A DNA stretch of 54,609 nucleotides from positions 1-54,609 of the forward strand of contig WRCY01000009.1 of the NCBI GenBank assembly GCA_009783695.1, written 5' to 3'. This document shows, piece after piece, positions 30,773-37,951 of this stretch (its first letter is position 1; each line of letters begins with the position of its first letter). A program made the position numbers and the translations under genes. This DNA is from Oscillospiraceae bacterium (GTDB taxonomy: Bacteria > Bacillota > Clostridia > Oscillospirales > Ruminococcaceae). The notes beneath the pieces were generated by a model. The model was given only the letters and a program-made list of their open reading frames with translations, was not told the origin of the DNA and made no database searches.

Positions 30773-31932
30773 AAGCACAACTTATAGCTTGCGCCTGCCG
30801 TGCTTTCAATCACGCCGTCTATTTCAAGCTCGAGCAGCAGCTCCGAAAGCACGTCTGCGGCGAGCCCGCTCTTCTCCGCAAGGAAATCCACGGTTTTCGC
30901 GCCGCCTTTAAGTAATTCTGCAACTTTTGCCGCAGCTTCGGAAAGCTCTGTAAAGTCCGTTAAGGGCGGCTCTTCGGGGATTACGTTGAAAGGCTTCGGT
31001 TTATTTTCTTTTACGGCGGGCGGCGGTGCGGCTGCGATTTCGTCAGTCCCGTCATAATCCGCAATCGGCGTAACAAGATATTGGTTAAGCACGTCGCTGT
31101 AGTCAAAAACGGGAGTTGCGCCGTCACGCAGATAGCGGAATACACCTTTGAACCGGGGATTAAAAATATCGGCGGGCGGTATGCAGAAAATGTCGCGGTT
31201 TTGATTGTCTGCGTGAGTTGCGGTGATGTGGCAGCCGCTTTTTTCCCCCGCCTCTATGATGATAACTCCGCGCGAAAGCCCCGACATAATGCGGTTGCGG
31301 AAGTTAAAGTATCCGCGCTCACTGCGGCTTTTCGGGAGCAGCTCGGTGACTATGGCGCCGCCCGCTCTTATGATTTCCTGCCGGAACGGCAAGGAATACT
31401 TCGGGTAGTCCACGTCAAACCCGCACGCGAGCACGCCGATTGTGCGGCCTTTTACATCCAGGGCAGCGGTGTGAGCGGCTTTGTCAATCCCGACCGCCAT
31501 GCCGCTGACTATTGCAACGTTCCCGCCCGCAAGCTTTCTGCATAATCTTTGTGTGACAATGAGGCTGTATTCGCACGCTTCACGGGTGCCGACAACAGCG
31601 ATACAAAGCTCGTCCTTATATAGCTCGCCCGCCGTGAAAAGCACGAGCGGCGGGTTATAGATGTTTTTAAGTGCGAGCGGGTATTCGGGGTCTTCGAGCG
31701 TTATGGCGCGGTAGCCGTGCTTTTCACATTCCTGCATGATTTCCCGCGATTTATCGAGCGTTGCGCACTGCAGCGCTTTTGATTCGTCGGGCTTCAGGAA
31801 CTTTATGTCGTGCCCGAGCCTGCCGAAAGCCGAATAAACCGCTTCGGGCGAGCCGAAGTGGCGGATAAGCTGAATGGAGCGCGGGTTCGCCGCGCCCATG
31901 AATTGTAATAGCCAGAGGTAATATTCTGTCAT
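30769..31932 (-). CDS. dprA: DNA-processing protein DprA
   Basis: 387 aa, RBS AAGGA 7 nt upstream. DprA loads RecA on incoming single-stranded DNA in transformation. A SAM-like N-terminal region, then the Rossmann-like core with VVGTREACEYS near 115, IVSGMAVGIDKAAHTAAL near 140, TIGVLACGFDVDYP near 163, and SERGYFNFRNRIMSGLS near 203; a C-terminal winged-helix domain (330-387) ends the protein. With the type IV pilus genes further right it hints at competence, though no comE genes are present here. Confidence 0.93.
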   Translation of the reverse strand: MTEYYLWLLQFMGAANPRSIQLIRHFGSPEAVYSAFGRLGHDIKFLKPDESKALQCATLDKSREIMQECEKHGYRAITLEDPEYPLALKNIYNPPLVLFTAGELYKDELCIAVVGTREACEYSLIVTQRLCRKLAGGNVAIVSGMAVGIDKAAHTAALDVKGRTIGVLACGFDVDYPKYSLPFRQEIIRAGGAIVTELLPKSRSERGYFNFRNRIMSGLSRGVIIIEAGEKSGCHITATHADNQNRDIFCIPPADIFNPRFKGVFRYLRDGATPVFDYSDVLNQYLVTPIADYDGTDEIAAAPPPAVKENKPKPFNVIPEEPPLTDFTELSEAAAKVAELLKGGAKTVDFLAEKSGLAADVLSELLLELEIDGVIESTAGASYKLCL

Positions 31933-31942
31933 GGCATTATCC

Positions 31943-32110
31943 TTATTTTCTTACTTGCTCAATTTCTTCCAGTGCTTCCTCATAAGAGGGAATCGAAACA
32001 CCTTCCACATTTGCAGCCTTCATAACAACCATGTAGGCTTCTTTAAGTGTGGTTGACTTCGCAATACTGCCTGCTAAAGCTGATAAAAGTGCCTTAGTTT
32101 TAAATGCCAT
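31943..32110 (-). CDS. 55-aa hypothetical protein upstream of dprA
   Basis: Start ATG 32110 with AGGA exactly 12 nt upstream (leader repeat). The peptide starts MAFKTKALLSALAGSIAKST and ends in an acidic helix (SYEEALEEIEQVRK). It ends 10 bp before dprA, so they are likely cotranscribed. No family is recognised. Confidence 0.6.
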   Translation of the reverse strand: MAFKTKALLSALAGSIAKSTTLKEAYMVVMKAANVEGVSIPSYEEALEEIEQVRK

Positions 32111-32166
32111 TATTTCACCATGTCCTTTCTGCACCAACAAGGAATGAAAAATTTAATTTTCCCCGA
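32111..32166 (-). promoter_or_regulatory. Leader repeat before the 55-aa gene
   Basis: TCGGGGAAAATTAAATTTTT, then GTGCAGAAAGGACATGG; AGGA 12 nt before ATG 32110. Confidence 0.65.
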
Positions 32167-32196
32167 ATTAATTTCATTTTTAAACTTTGCCGCCTC

Positions 32197-33849
32197 TTAT
32201 TTATTATCTTCTTTCCTAATCTGCACTCTTCTGATTTTCCCGCTGATAGTTTTCGGAAGCTCGCTCACAAACTCGATTATGCGCGGATATTTATAAGGCG
32301 CGGTATTATCTATAACGTGCTTTTGCAGCTCTTTCACAAGTTCGTCGCTGCCCTCCGCGTCCTTGACGAGCACAACCGTCGCCTTTACGACCTGCCCGCG
32401 GACAGGGTCGGGGGCGCCTGTAACCGCACATTCCATGACGAGCGGATGGGTCATCAGCACGCTCTCAACCTCGAAAGGGCCGATACGGTATCCCGACGAC
32501 TTTATCATATCGTCGTTGCGCCCAACGTACCAGAAGTAGCCGTCTTCGTCTTTCCATGCGGTGTCGCCGGTGTGATACAGCCCGTCATGCCACATGGAAT
32601 CAGTCAGCTCGTGGTTTTTGAGGTAGCCGTCAAACAGCCCGTCGTCCCCGCGGCTGCATTTAATGCAAATCTCGCCGACCTCGCCCGCTGCAACAGGCTT
32701 GCCGTCGTCGCCGAATATATCGGTTGCGTAAAGAGGCAGGGGGCGCCCCATCGAACCCGGCTTCGGCTCCATACCCGGCATTGTCGCAACGATTATAACT
32801 GTTTCGGTCTGCCCGAAGCCCTCCATCATCTTATGCCCCGTGAATTCCCGCCAGCGCTCGAAAACCTCCGGATTTAACGCCTCGCCCGCCGTACAGCAGT
32901 ATTCGAGGGCAGAAAGGTCGAACTGCTTTACGTCCTCCTGAATAAAAAAGCGGTACATTGTCGGCGGCGCGCAGAACGATGTAACCTTGTATTTTGAAAC
33001 CACCGACAGCATTTCGAGCGGGTTGAAGCGGTCGTAGTCGTAGACGAAAACGGCGGAGCCCATGATGAACTGCCCGTACATCTTCCCCCACATCGCCTTT
33101 GCCCAGCCTGTATCCGCAATCGTGAGATGAAGCCCGTCATAACGGTTGTTGAGCCACATCGCGGTCTGCGTGTGTGCGAGGGCGTAGCGGTGGTTGTGCG
33201 TGACCATCTTCGGATAGCCTGTTGTACCCGATGTAAAGTAAAGAAGCAGCATATCGCGGGAGTCGGATTTTACGCGGATCATCGTATCGGGCTGTTTTTC
33301 AAGCTCCGCGTCGAAATCGAGCCAGCCGTCGTACTGCCCGCCGTTGACGATGAACTTGTTTAGTAAAACGCCGCCGAGTTCCCTGTCGGCGTCCTCCGCG
33401 CTTTTCGCTGCATTAATATCGTCGCCGGTGATGATTATGTGCTTCATCTCTGCCTGCTCGAAGCGGTAGACGTAGTCCTTTGCGGTAAGCATATGCGTCG
33501 CAGGGACGGCGACCGCGCCGAGCTTTTCAAGCCCGAGCATAGCAAGCCAGAACTGATAGTGGCTTTTGAGCACGAGCATAACCTTGTCGCCGTATTTGAT
33601 TCCCTTTGACGCGAACAGGTTTGCCGCCTGTGTCGAGGCTTTTGAGAGCTGCCCGAACGTGAACGTGCGCTCATCGCCTTTGGGGTTCGTGTAGACAAGC
33701 GCCCGCGCGTCCGGCTCAAGCTCGCCGTATTTATCAATGATGTCATAGGCGAAGTTAAAGTCGTCGGGCGCGTTGATTTTGAACTTGCTGATTATGCCTT
33801 TTTCATCGTAATCTGTTTCTATATAATTTTTGTAGTAATCCTTAAGCAT
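32197..33849 (-). CDS. AMP-binding acyl-CoA synthetase (acetyl-CoA synthetase-like)
   Basis: 550 aa from ATG 33849, AAAGGA 8 nt upstream. Adenylate-forming enzyme: P-loop YFTSGTTGYPKMVTH near 178, EGFGQTET near 318, YHTGDTAWKDEDGYFWYVGR near 418 (Asp binding ribose) and the C-terminal catalytic Lys in PKTISGKIRR near 535. It activates a carboxylic acid to acyl-CoA with ATP. Pairing with an XRE-cupin regulator directly upstream is common in Clostridia. The acid is unknown; medium-chain or aromatic acids are possible. Confidence 0.9.
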   Translation of the reverse strand: MLKDYYKNYIETDYDEKGIISKFKINAPDDFNFAYDIIDKYGELEPDARALVYTNPKGDERTFTFGQLSKASTQAANLFASKGIKYGDKVMLVLKSHYQFWLAMLGLEKLGAVAVPATHMLTAKDYVYRFEQAEMKHIIITGDDINAAKSAEDADRELGGVLLNKFIVNGGQYDGWLDFDAELEKQPDTMIRVKSDSRDMLLLYFTSGTTGYPKMVTHNHRYALAHTQTAMWLNNRYDGLHLTIADTGWAKAMWGKMYGQFIMGSAVFVYDYDRFNPLEMLSVVSKYKVTSFCAPPTMYRFFIQEDVKQFDLSALEYCCTAGEALNPEVFERWREFTGHKMMEGFGQTETVIIVATMPGMEPKPGSMGRPLPLYATDIFGDDGKPVAAGEVGEICIKCSRGDDGLFDGYLKNHELTDSMWHDGLYHTGDTAWKDEDGYFWYVGRNDDMIKSSGYRIGPFEVESVLMTHPLVMECAVTGAPDPVRGQVVKATVVLVKDAEGSDELVKELQKHVIDNTAPYKYPRIIEFVSELPKTISGKIRRVQIRKEDNK

Positions 33850-33874
33850 TATTGTTGTCCTTTCGTGGTTTATA

Positions 33875-33929
33875 GGGCGTGACGCCCTCGGCACGCCGCC
33901 GGATTTTTCGGTGCGCCTAGGCGCCGCAC
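33875..33929 (-). other. Intercistronic hairpins between cupin regulator and synthetase
   Basis: Two GC-rich palindromes, GGGCGTGACGCCC (33875-33887) and GTGCGCCTAGGCGCCGCAC (33911-33929), fill the gap. They could stabilise or attenuate the mRNA; no T tract follows, so not an obvious terminator. Confidence 0.6.
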
Positions 33930-33935
33930 TCAACG

Positions 33936-34496
33936 TTATATCAACACCGCCAAAAATTCGCAGTCTGCGCCGCCCGTTGCGACCATGCCGTGCGGGACGC
34001 TGCTGTCGAAGTAGACGCAGTCGCCCGCTTCAAGTATTTCGGTCTTGTCGCCGATGGTGAATTTGAGCTTGCCTTTAAGAATCAAATTCATCTCCTGTCC
34101 GTCATGCGCCGACATATGGACAGGCTGCGTCTGCTCGGACTCCGAGTACGGCGCGGTTACAATTAGCGGCTCGATTTTCTTATGCTTGAATAAATACGCC
34201 ATGTGCTGATAGGTGAAGCCGATTCGCCTGTCTATCGGCAGACCTTTTCCGGACTTCACGATACTGTATTTTTGAAGGCGCGGTTCCGTGCCTGTTAAAA
34301 GCTCGATGAGCTCGACTCCCAGGGCACCCGCGCAGTCGTTGAGGAAAGACAGCGATAAGTCTTTTTCGCCGCTTTCCAAGATAATGTATTCCTTAATGGG
34401 TATTTTAACTTTAGCCGCCATATCGTCAGCGGAGATGTCGAGGTATTCGCGTGTCGCCCTAAGGCGTGCGGAGACGTCTTTGATTTCGTAATTCAT
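33936..34496 (-). CDS. XRE-cupin transcriptional regulator
   Basis: 186 aa, RBS AAGGAG 7 nt before ATG 34496. An N-terminal HTH (LRATREYLDISADDMAAKV, residues 11-65) is joined to a C-terminal cupin (MNLILKGKLKFTIGDKTEIL near 135, then GDCVYFDSSVPHGMVATG). The cupin usually senses a small ligand. It lies 86 bp upstream of the acyl-CoA synthetase on the same strand and probably controls that gene, binding an acid or acyl-CoA; the ligand is inferred. Confidence 0.9.
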   Translation of the reverse strand: MNYEIKDVSARLRATREYLDISADDMAAKVKIPIKEYIILESGEKDLSLSFLNDCAGALGVELIELLTGTEPRLQKYSIVKSGKGLPIDRRIGFTYQHMAYLFKHKKIEPLIVTAPYSESEQTQPVHMSAHDGQEMNLILKGKLKFTIGDKTEILEAGDCVYFDSSVPHGMVATGGADCEFLAVLI

Positions 34497-34507
34497 GGGT
34501 TTTCTCC

Positions 34508-34723
34508 TTATATTTGTTTGTCAAGCGAGCGCCCGACGAGCTCGTCAAGCGTTATGTTGAAATAGTCTGCAAGGGCGATTAATGTTTCAAACGAGGGTTT
34601 ATACAAATCCCGTTCATATCTCTGATAGACATTCTCGGCTAAACCGACCTCTTTTGCAAGCTGTTTTTGTGTTAAATTTTTTGATATTCTTAAAGCTTTT
34701 AAGTGTTCTGCAAAATTTTTCAT
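34508..34723 (-). CDS. XRE/Cro-type repressor, module 2
   Basis: 71 aa with the HTH core LTQKQLAKEVGLAENVYQRY and LIALADYFNITLDELVGRS. It is closely related to the 43310 repressor (shared start xNFAEHLKxxR and VYQRYE/LYQRYE). It is divergent from the 82-aa partner at 34816, and perfect palindromes ACAACCG-2-CGGTTGT at 34748 and 34781 are the expected operators. It ends 11 bp before the XRE-cupin gene, so readthrough into that operon is possible. Confidence 0.87.
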   Translation of the reverse strand: MKNFAEHLKALRISKNLTQKQLAKEVGLAENVYQRYERDLYKPSFETLIALADYFNITLDELVGRSLDKQI

Positions 34724-34742
34724 AAAATCCCCAAATAAAGTA

Positions 34743-34796
34743 TTGACACAACCGAGCGGTTGTGATATAATTAGTTTAAAACAACCGTACGGTTGT
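34743..34796 (+). promoter_or_regulatory. Module 2 promoter with two perfect operators
   Basis: TTGACA (34743-34748), 17 nt, TATAAT (34766-34771). O1 ACAACCG-AG-CGGTTGT (34748-34763) fills the spacer; O2 ACAACCG-TA-CGGTTGT (34781-34796) covers the start of transcription. Centres are 33 bp apart, about three helical turns. Confidence 0.88.
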
Positions 34797-34815
34797 GAAA
34801 AGAAAGGATAAAACT

Positions 34816-35064
34816 ATGGGAAGCATTATTGAGGAATTGTATTATATCTGCACCGAAGAGGGAATGACGATTGAAAGTAAGCCGGCAGATATAATAACCA
34901 AGAACGAGAACAAGATTTGTAAAATGCTCAAAGGCAAGAAAAAGAGAATTTTCCATGATTATATGGACGCATATTCCGAATATGCCACATTATGTGCGAT
35001 TGAGGGTTTCAAGCATGGTTTTAAGGCGGGCTGCAATGTCGCAGAGGAAATGTTTAACTTATAA
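34816..35064 (+). CDS. Small protein of the XRE-partner family, module 2
   Basis: 82 aa from ATG 34816, AAAGGA 7 nt upstream. It begins MGSIIEELYYICTEEG and its C-terminal half (KKRIFHDYMDAYSEYA, then AIEGFKHGFKAGCNVAEEMF) aligns with the partners at 11465 and 42983, the most diverged of the three. No TM, signal or catalytic motif. Expression should depend on the divergent repressor and its two operators. Confidence 0.75.
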   Translation: MGSIIEELYYICTEEGMTIESKPADIITKNENKICKMLKGKKKRIFHDYMDAYSEYATLCAIEGFKHGFKAGCNVAEEMFNL

Positions 35065-35094
35065 TTGTCAATTGTACCTTGTCAATTGTCAATT
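35064..35094. repeat. TGTCAATTG microrepeat spacer
   Basis: ATTGTCAATTGTACCTTG followed by TCAATTGTCAATTA lies between two convergent genes. Confidence 0.75.
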
Positions 35095-36130
35095 ATCTCG
35101 TCACCCGCCCCGAGCCGTCGCCGCCCATAAGCTTCTCAACCTCGGCGACCTTTACGCGGTTGATATCGCCTGCAATAGTATGCTTGAGGCAGCTCGCCGC
35201 GACCGCAAACTCGAGGGCTTTCTGCGGACCATCATAAGTCTTCAAGCCGTAAATCAACCCCGCACCGAATGAATCCCCGCCGCCGACTCTGTCGACGATG
35301 TCGGTGAGCTCGTACTTTTTGCTCAAACAGAAGTTTTTGCCGTCATTAAGACACGCCGCCCAGTTGTTTATGTCCGCGCTCCTGCTCTCGCGCAGCGTAA
35401 CCGCGAGATACCTGAGATTCGGAAACTCCGCCATGACGCGGTTACTCAGCGCCTCATAAGCGGAGGCGTCAAGCTCGCCCTTAGTCACGCTGTCCGCATG
35501 GGCATCGGACATGATTCCGAGCGACTTCTGGCAGTCCTCCTCGTTGGCAATCCCCGCGTGAACGTACCTAAACAGCTCACGCATAACCTCGGGCGCGGTT
35601 TTGCCGTACTTCCAGAGTTTTGCGCGGAAGTTGAGGTCGCAGGAGACTGTCAGCCCCATCGAGTTTGCAGTTTTAACAGCTTCAAGAGAAGCGTCAGCCG
35701 CGCTTTGGCTGAGTGCGGGCGTGATTCCCGTGATGTGGAACCAGTCTGCGTCTGCAAGAACCTCGCGCCAGTCAATGTCGCCGGGCTTCACGACGGAAAT
35801 CAGCGAGCCCTCGCGGTCGTAAATAACGTTCGAGGCGCGCTGGTTTGAGCCGGTTTCAAGAAAATATATGCCGAGCCTGCCTTCTTTTCGCAGGATTGCG
35901 CTCGTATCAACGCCGAAGCGGCGCAGTTCGCCTGCGCAGGCGTCGCCTATGTCGTTATCGGGCAGGACGGTGACGAACTTTGCGGGGATGCCGAAGTTGC
36001 ATAAAGACGCCGCAACATTGGCTTCGCCGCCGCCGAAAGTAGCTTCGAGCAGCGGGCTCTGGAAGAGCCGCTCGTGCGCGGGCGATTTTAAACGGAGCAT
36101 TATTTCGCCGAAAGTTACGGCTTTTTTCAT
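35093..36130 (-). CDS. PfkB-family sugar kinase, 2-keto-3-deoxygluconate kinase-like
   Basis: 345 aa from ATG 36130 (AGGA 12 nt upstream). Ribokinase fold: [10 protein letters not shown] at the N-terminus, the substrate loop [17 protein letters not shown] near 31 and the ATP/anion-hole signature [17 protein letters not shown] near 285 with catalytic Asp in GGGDSF. The FGEIMLRL...ERLFQ start and length suit KdgK, which phosphorylates KDG from pectin or hexuronate breakdown, but no other pathway gene is nearby, so fructokinase is possible. The 5' leader is about 195 nt with two leader repeats. Confidence 0.85.
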   Translation of the reverse strand: MKKAVTFGEIMLRLKSPAHERLFQSPLLEATFGGGEANVAASLCNFGIPAKFVTVLPDNDIGDACAGELRRFGVDTSAILRKEGRLGIYFLETGSNQRASNVIYDREGSLISVVKPGDIDWREVLADADWFHITGITPALSQSAADASLEAVKTANSMGLTVSCDLNFRAKLWKYGKTAPEVMRELFRYVHAGIANEEDCQKSLGIMSDAHADSVTKGELDASAYEALSNRVMAEFPNLRYLAVTLRESRSADINNWAACLNDGKNFCLSKKYELTDIVDRVGGGDSFGAGLIYGLKTYDGPQKALEFAVAASCLKHTIAGDINRVKVAEVEKLMGGDGSGRVTR

Positions 36131-36231
36131 GTTTTTAATAAGTCCTTTCTTCAACCGGCAGGGAATCAAAACATATTTTCATTAAGTCCTTTTTTCACCA
36201 ACGTGAAATAAAATGTTTCGTTTTCCCGATT
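36131..36231 (-). promoter_or_regulatory. Two leader repeats and a 2-codon upstream ORF before the kinase
   Basis: The outer repeat (36175-36231) has CGGGAAAACGAAACATTTTA and AAAAGGACTTAATG, AGGA 12 nt before an ATG (36174) that opens ATG-TTT-TGA. The inner repeat puts AGGA 12 nt before the real ATG 36130. Confidence 0.7.
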
Positions 36232-36332
36232 CAGTTTTACTATTTTCAAACTTCAATTCTCCGGTTTAATGCAGTTATATTAAAGCTTAAAATTTGCTTT
36301 TCGTGCATATTAAATTATAGTTGTCTTAGGAA

Positions 36333-36361
36333 ATTATAGCAAAAAATTTAAGAATTGTCAA
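36333..36361 (-). promoter_or_regulatory. Promoter of the sugar kinase
   Basis: Minus strand TTGACA (36356-36361), 17 nt, TATAAT (36333-36338), overlapping the end of the XRE gene at 36348. Confidence 0.75.
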
Positions 36362-36638
36362 TATCTTTGCGAAGCCTGCTCGCTACGTCGGAGATGAGCG
36401 CGATGTCTTCCTCGCAAAGACCTGCAATGTCAATGCTCGTACGCTCGGATAAGCCGAGCAGGTAATCCGTGGTTACGTGGAAAAACTTCGCAAGCTCAAC
36501 GAGATATGTAAGCGATGGCGCAGAAAGTGACTGCTCCCAGCTGTTGACGCCGTTTCTGCTAAGTCCAAGCTTCCGCGCTAACTCTGACTGCGACAGGTTT
36601 CTTTCAGTTCTTAGTATCCTTATTTTTTCTGCTATCAT
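36348..36638 (-). CDS. XRE-family regulator
   Basis: 96 aa from ATG 36638, GGGGGT 7 nt upstream; 32 further in-frame codons lack an RBS. HTH core: LRTERNLSQSELARKLGLSR (residues 8-27) and LVELAKFFHVTTDYLLGLS. A C-terminal tail of about 30 residues (GLCEEDIALISDVASRLRKD) is helical. It lies divergently from the small ORF at 36796; an inverted repeat GGCT-6-AGCC at about 36703-36716 is a possible operator. Its 3' end contains the kinase promoter. Confidence 0.8.
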   Translation of the reverse strand: MIAEKIRILRTERNLSQSELARKLGLSRNGVNSWEQSLSAPSLTYLVELAKFFHVTTDYLLGLSERTSIDIAGLCEEDIALISDVASRLRKDIDNS

Positions 36639-36734
36639 TTGTGATACCCCCATTATAAAGTAATAATAACTTATAATTTCGGTTATGTCGCTGGGTATTA
36701 TAGGCTTTAAAGAGCCAATAATTGTTTCTATCAC

Positions 36735-36763
36735 TTGACAACAGAAATATTTTATGGTAGAAT
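36735..36763 (+). promoter_or_regulatory. Promoter opposite the XRE gene
   Basis: TTGACA (36735-36740), 17 nt, TAGAAT (36758-36763), followed by GGAGGGG and the ATG at 36796. Confidence 0.65.
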
Positions 36764-36795
36764 TTGGACATTATAAACTTTGGAGGGGAATAAAA

Positions 36796-36864
36796 ATGCA
36801 ATACAAGTGCTATGTTAAGAATCCCGCTGATATTCAAAGAGTTATATCCGGTCAGAAGAAATAA
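36796..36864 (+). CDS. 22-aa ORF with good RBS, possibly the start of a frameshifted SHOCT gene
   Basis: ATG 36796 follows TGGAGGGGAATAAAA, an unusually good RBS, and a complete promoter. The peptide begins MQYKCYVKNPADIQ and stops at 36864. The +2 frame across the same place continues with a SHOCT-like segment, so a frameshift is likely (see next entry). Alternatively it is a genuine short peptide. Confidence 0.45.
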   Translation: MQYKCYVKNPADIQRVISGQKK

Positions 36865-36938
36865 CGGCGTGATTACGCAGGAAGATTTTTACGCGGAGAA
36901 GAAAGAGTTATTAATAAATAAAGCTTTTCTCAAAAACC

Positions 36939-36962
36939 GTTCCGTGAAAATTTTCACGGAAC
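36939..36962. other. Perfect 24-bp palindrome before the rpmB promoter
   Basis: Arms GTTCCGTGAAAA and its exact complement, with no loop. It ends 2 bp before the -35 of the rpmB promoter. It can act as terminator of the upstream unit or as a protein site. Confidence 0.75.
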
Positions 36963-36964
36963 AC

Positions 36965-36993
36965 TTGACAAACCATTTTCATTCTGCTATACT
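36965..36993 (+). promoter_or_regulatory. Promoter of rpmB
   Basis: TTGACA (36965-36970), 17 nt, TATACT (36988-36993). Confidence 0.75.
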
Positions 36994-37050
36994 ATTAAAG
37001 CGTGTCGCATTTTCGCGGCAATAATTTCACAATAAAGGAGGTGTAAGACA

Positions 37051-37326
37051 ATGGCAAAATGCGGTATCTGCGGGAAGGCCACTGCTTTCGGAATCCAGCT
37101 TTCACACTCGCACAGACGCACAAACAGGTCGTTTAAACCCAATATTCAAAAGGTTAAAGCTGTTGTCAACGGGACACCGTGCCGTGTTCACGCCTGCACG
37201 AGATGCCTGCGCTCGGGTAAGGTTGAGCGTGCTTCAAGACCGATTAAGGCGTTAGCGGTGGAAACCGAAACAGGTTTACAGGAAATCGTGGCGGAGAACG
37301 TCGTAATTGAAGGCGCAACACTGTAA
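37051..37326 (+). CDS. rpmB: 50S ribosomal protein L28 with C-terminal extension
   Basis: 91 aa, strong RBS AAAGGAGGTG. Residues 1-61 are canonical zinc-type L28: MAKCGICGKATAFG, the SHSHRRTNRSFKPNIQKV block, and ACTRCLRSGKVERA with the second Cys pair. Bacterial L28 normally ends there; this protein goes on for about 30 residues (SRPIKALAVETETGLQEIVA and on). The extension is in frame with a clean stop. Its own promoter precedes it, and L31 follows in the same direction. Confidence 0.95.
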   Translation: MAKCGICGKATAFGIQLSHSHRRTNRSFKPNIQKVKAVVNGTPCRVHACTRCLRSGKVERASRPIKALAVETETGLQEIVAENVVIEGATL

Positions 37327-37431
37327 ACCCAAACAGGTATACAGGCGGCGAATAAAGACCTTGAGGACAGGATATACCGCTGGGGATATTAATTTCAAGG
37401 CAAGTTGGTGTCGGGAAGGAATGATAAAAAG

Positions 37432-37638
37432 ATGAAACAGGATATACATCCGAATTATGAGGAAACGACCATCAAGTGTTTATGCGGCGAAATTATAAAC
37501 ACTAAGTCTACCAAAAAAGAAATCAAGGTGGAAATCTGCTCGAAGTGCCACCCGTTCTTCACGGGTAAACAAAAGCTGGTTGACAGCGGCGGCCGCGTTT
37601 CCAAGTTCAATAAGAAATACAATATCGATAAGCAATAA
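37432..37638 (+). CDS. rpmE: 50S ribosomal protein L31, zinc-binding type
   Basis: 68 aa from ATG 37432; AAGGAA lies 10 nt upstream. [16 protein letters not shown] start, Cys pairs in KCLCGE (16 and 18) and [13 protein letters not shown] (36 and 39), the C+ form that binds zinc. No zinc-independent paralogue is seen here. It is probably cotranscribed with rpmB and ends at the terminator at 37654. Confidence 0.95.
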   Translation: MKQDIHPNYEETTIKCLCGEIINTKSTKKEIKVEICSKCHPFFTGKQKLVDSGGRVSKFNKKYNIDKQ

Positions 37639-37653
37639 TCTTTCGGTTAAACA

Positions 37654-37680
37654 TAACCGCCCTGAAACGGGCGGTTTCTT
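37654..37680 (+). terminator. Rho-independent terminator after rpmE
   Basis: AACCGCCC pairs with GGGCGGTT around a 6-nt loop, then TTCTT. The following 77 bp before the MITE-like element show nothing recognisable. Confidence 0.8.
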
Positions 37681-37757
37681 GCCGTGAAACCGCTGCCCCT
37701 GCGAGAACCCCATGGAGAGAATTTTCCTTGCCTTTAAGGGCGCATTACCCTGTTTTA

Positions 37758-37920
37758 ATACTAATATCCGATAAAAACAATGACAAGATTTGCGAGGATT
37801 TTTATGCGTCAGGCGAGGGAAAAAGCTCAGGAATAATTTGTTTGTTCCGAGCATTTTTAATGAAGAATGGCAGTAAAAAGACCGCAAAGATGTCAATATT
37901 TTTAAGTTAGATGTTAGTAT
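37758..37920. mobile_element. MITE-like element, copy B
   Basis: Inverted ends ATACTAATATCC (37758) and GATGTTAGTAT (to 37920); inside, ends extend as imperfect inverted repeats of about 28 bp with AACAATGACA and TGTCAATATT. It is the reverse complement of 28866-29024 with scattered mismatches. It sits 31 bp before yigZ. Confidence 0.8.
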
Positions 37921-37951
37921 AAGGAGCGGTGTTAGGAACCGAGGTAATTTA

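Larger units (their letters stand above)
36812..37024 (+). pseudogene. SHOCT-domain segment out of frame with its start
   Basis: The frame opening at 36812 encodes NNGVITQEDFYAEKKELL at about 36886-36910, which matches the C-terminal SHOCT motif (usually G-I/V-IT-x-EEF-xxKKxxLL). The well-supported start at 36796 is in another frame and stops at 36864. After the motif the frame runs into a palindrome and promoter, which is not typical coding. I infer a broken SHOCT gene; a sequencing error could give the same picture. Confidence 0.4.

Noticed and set aside
33850-33935. Rho-independent terminator between the XRE-cupin gene and the acyl-CoA synthetase
   Set aside because: Strong hairpins but no T tract after them on the minus strand, and the two genes are a usual pair; kept as intercistronic hairpins.
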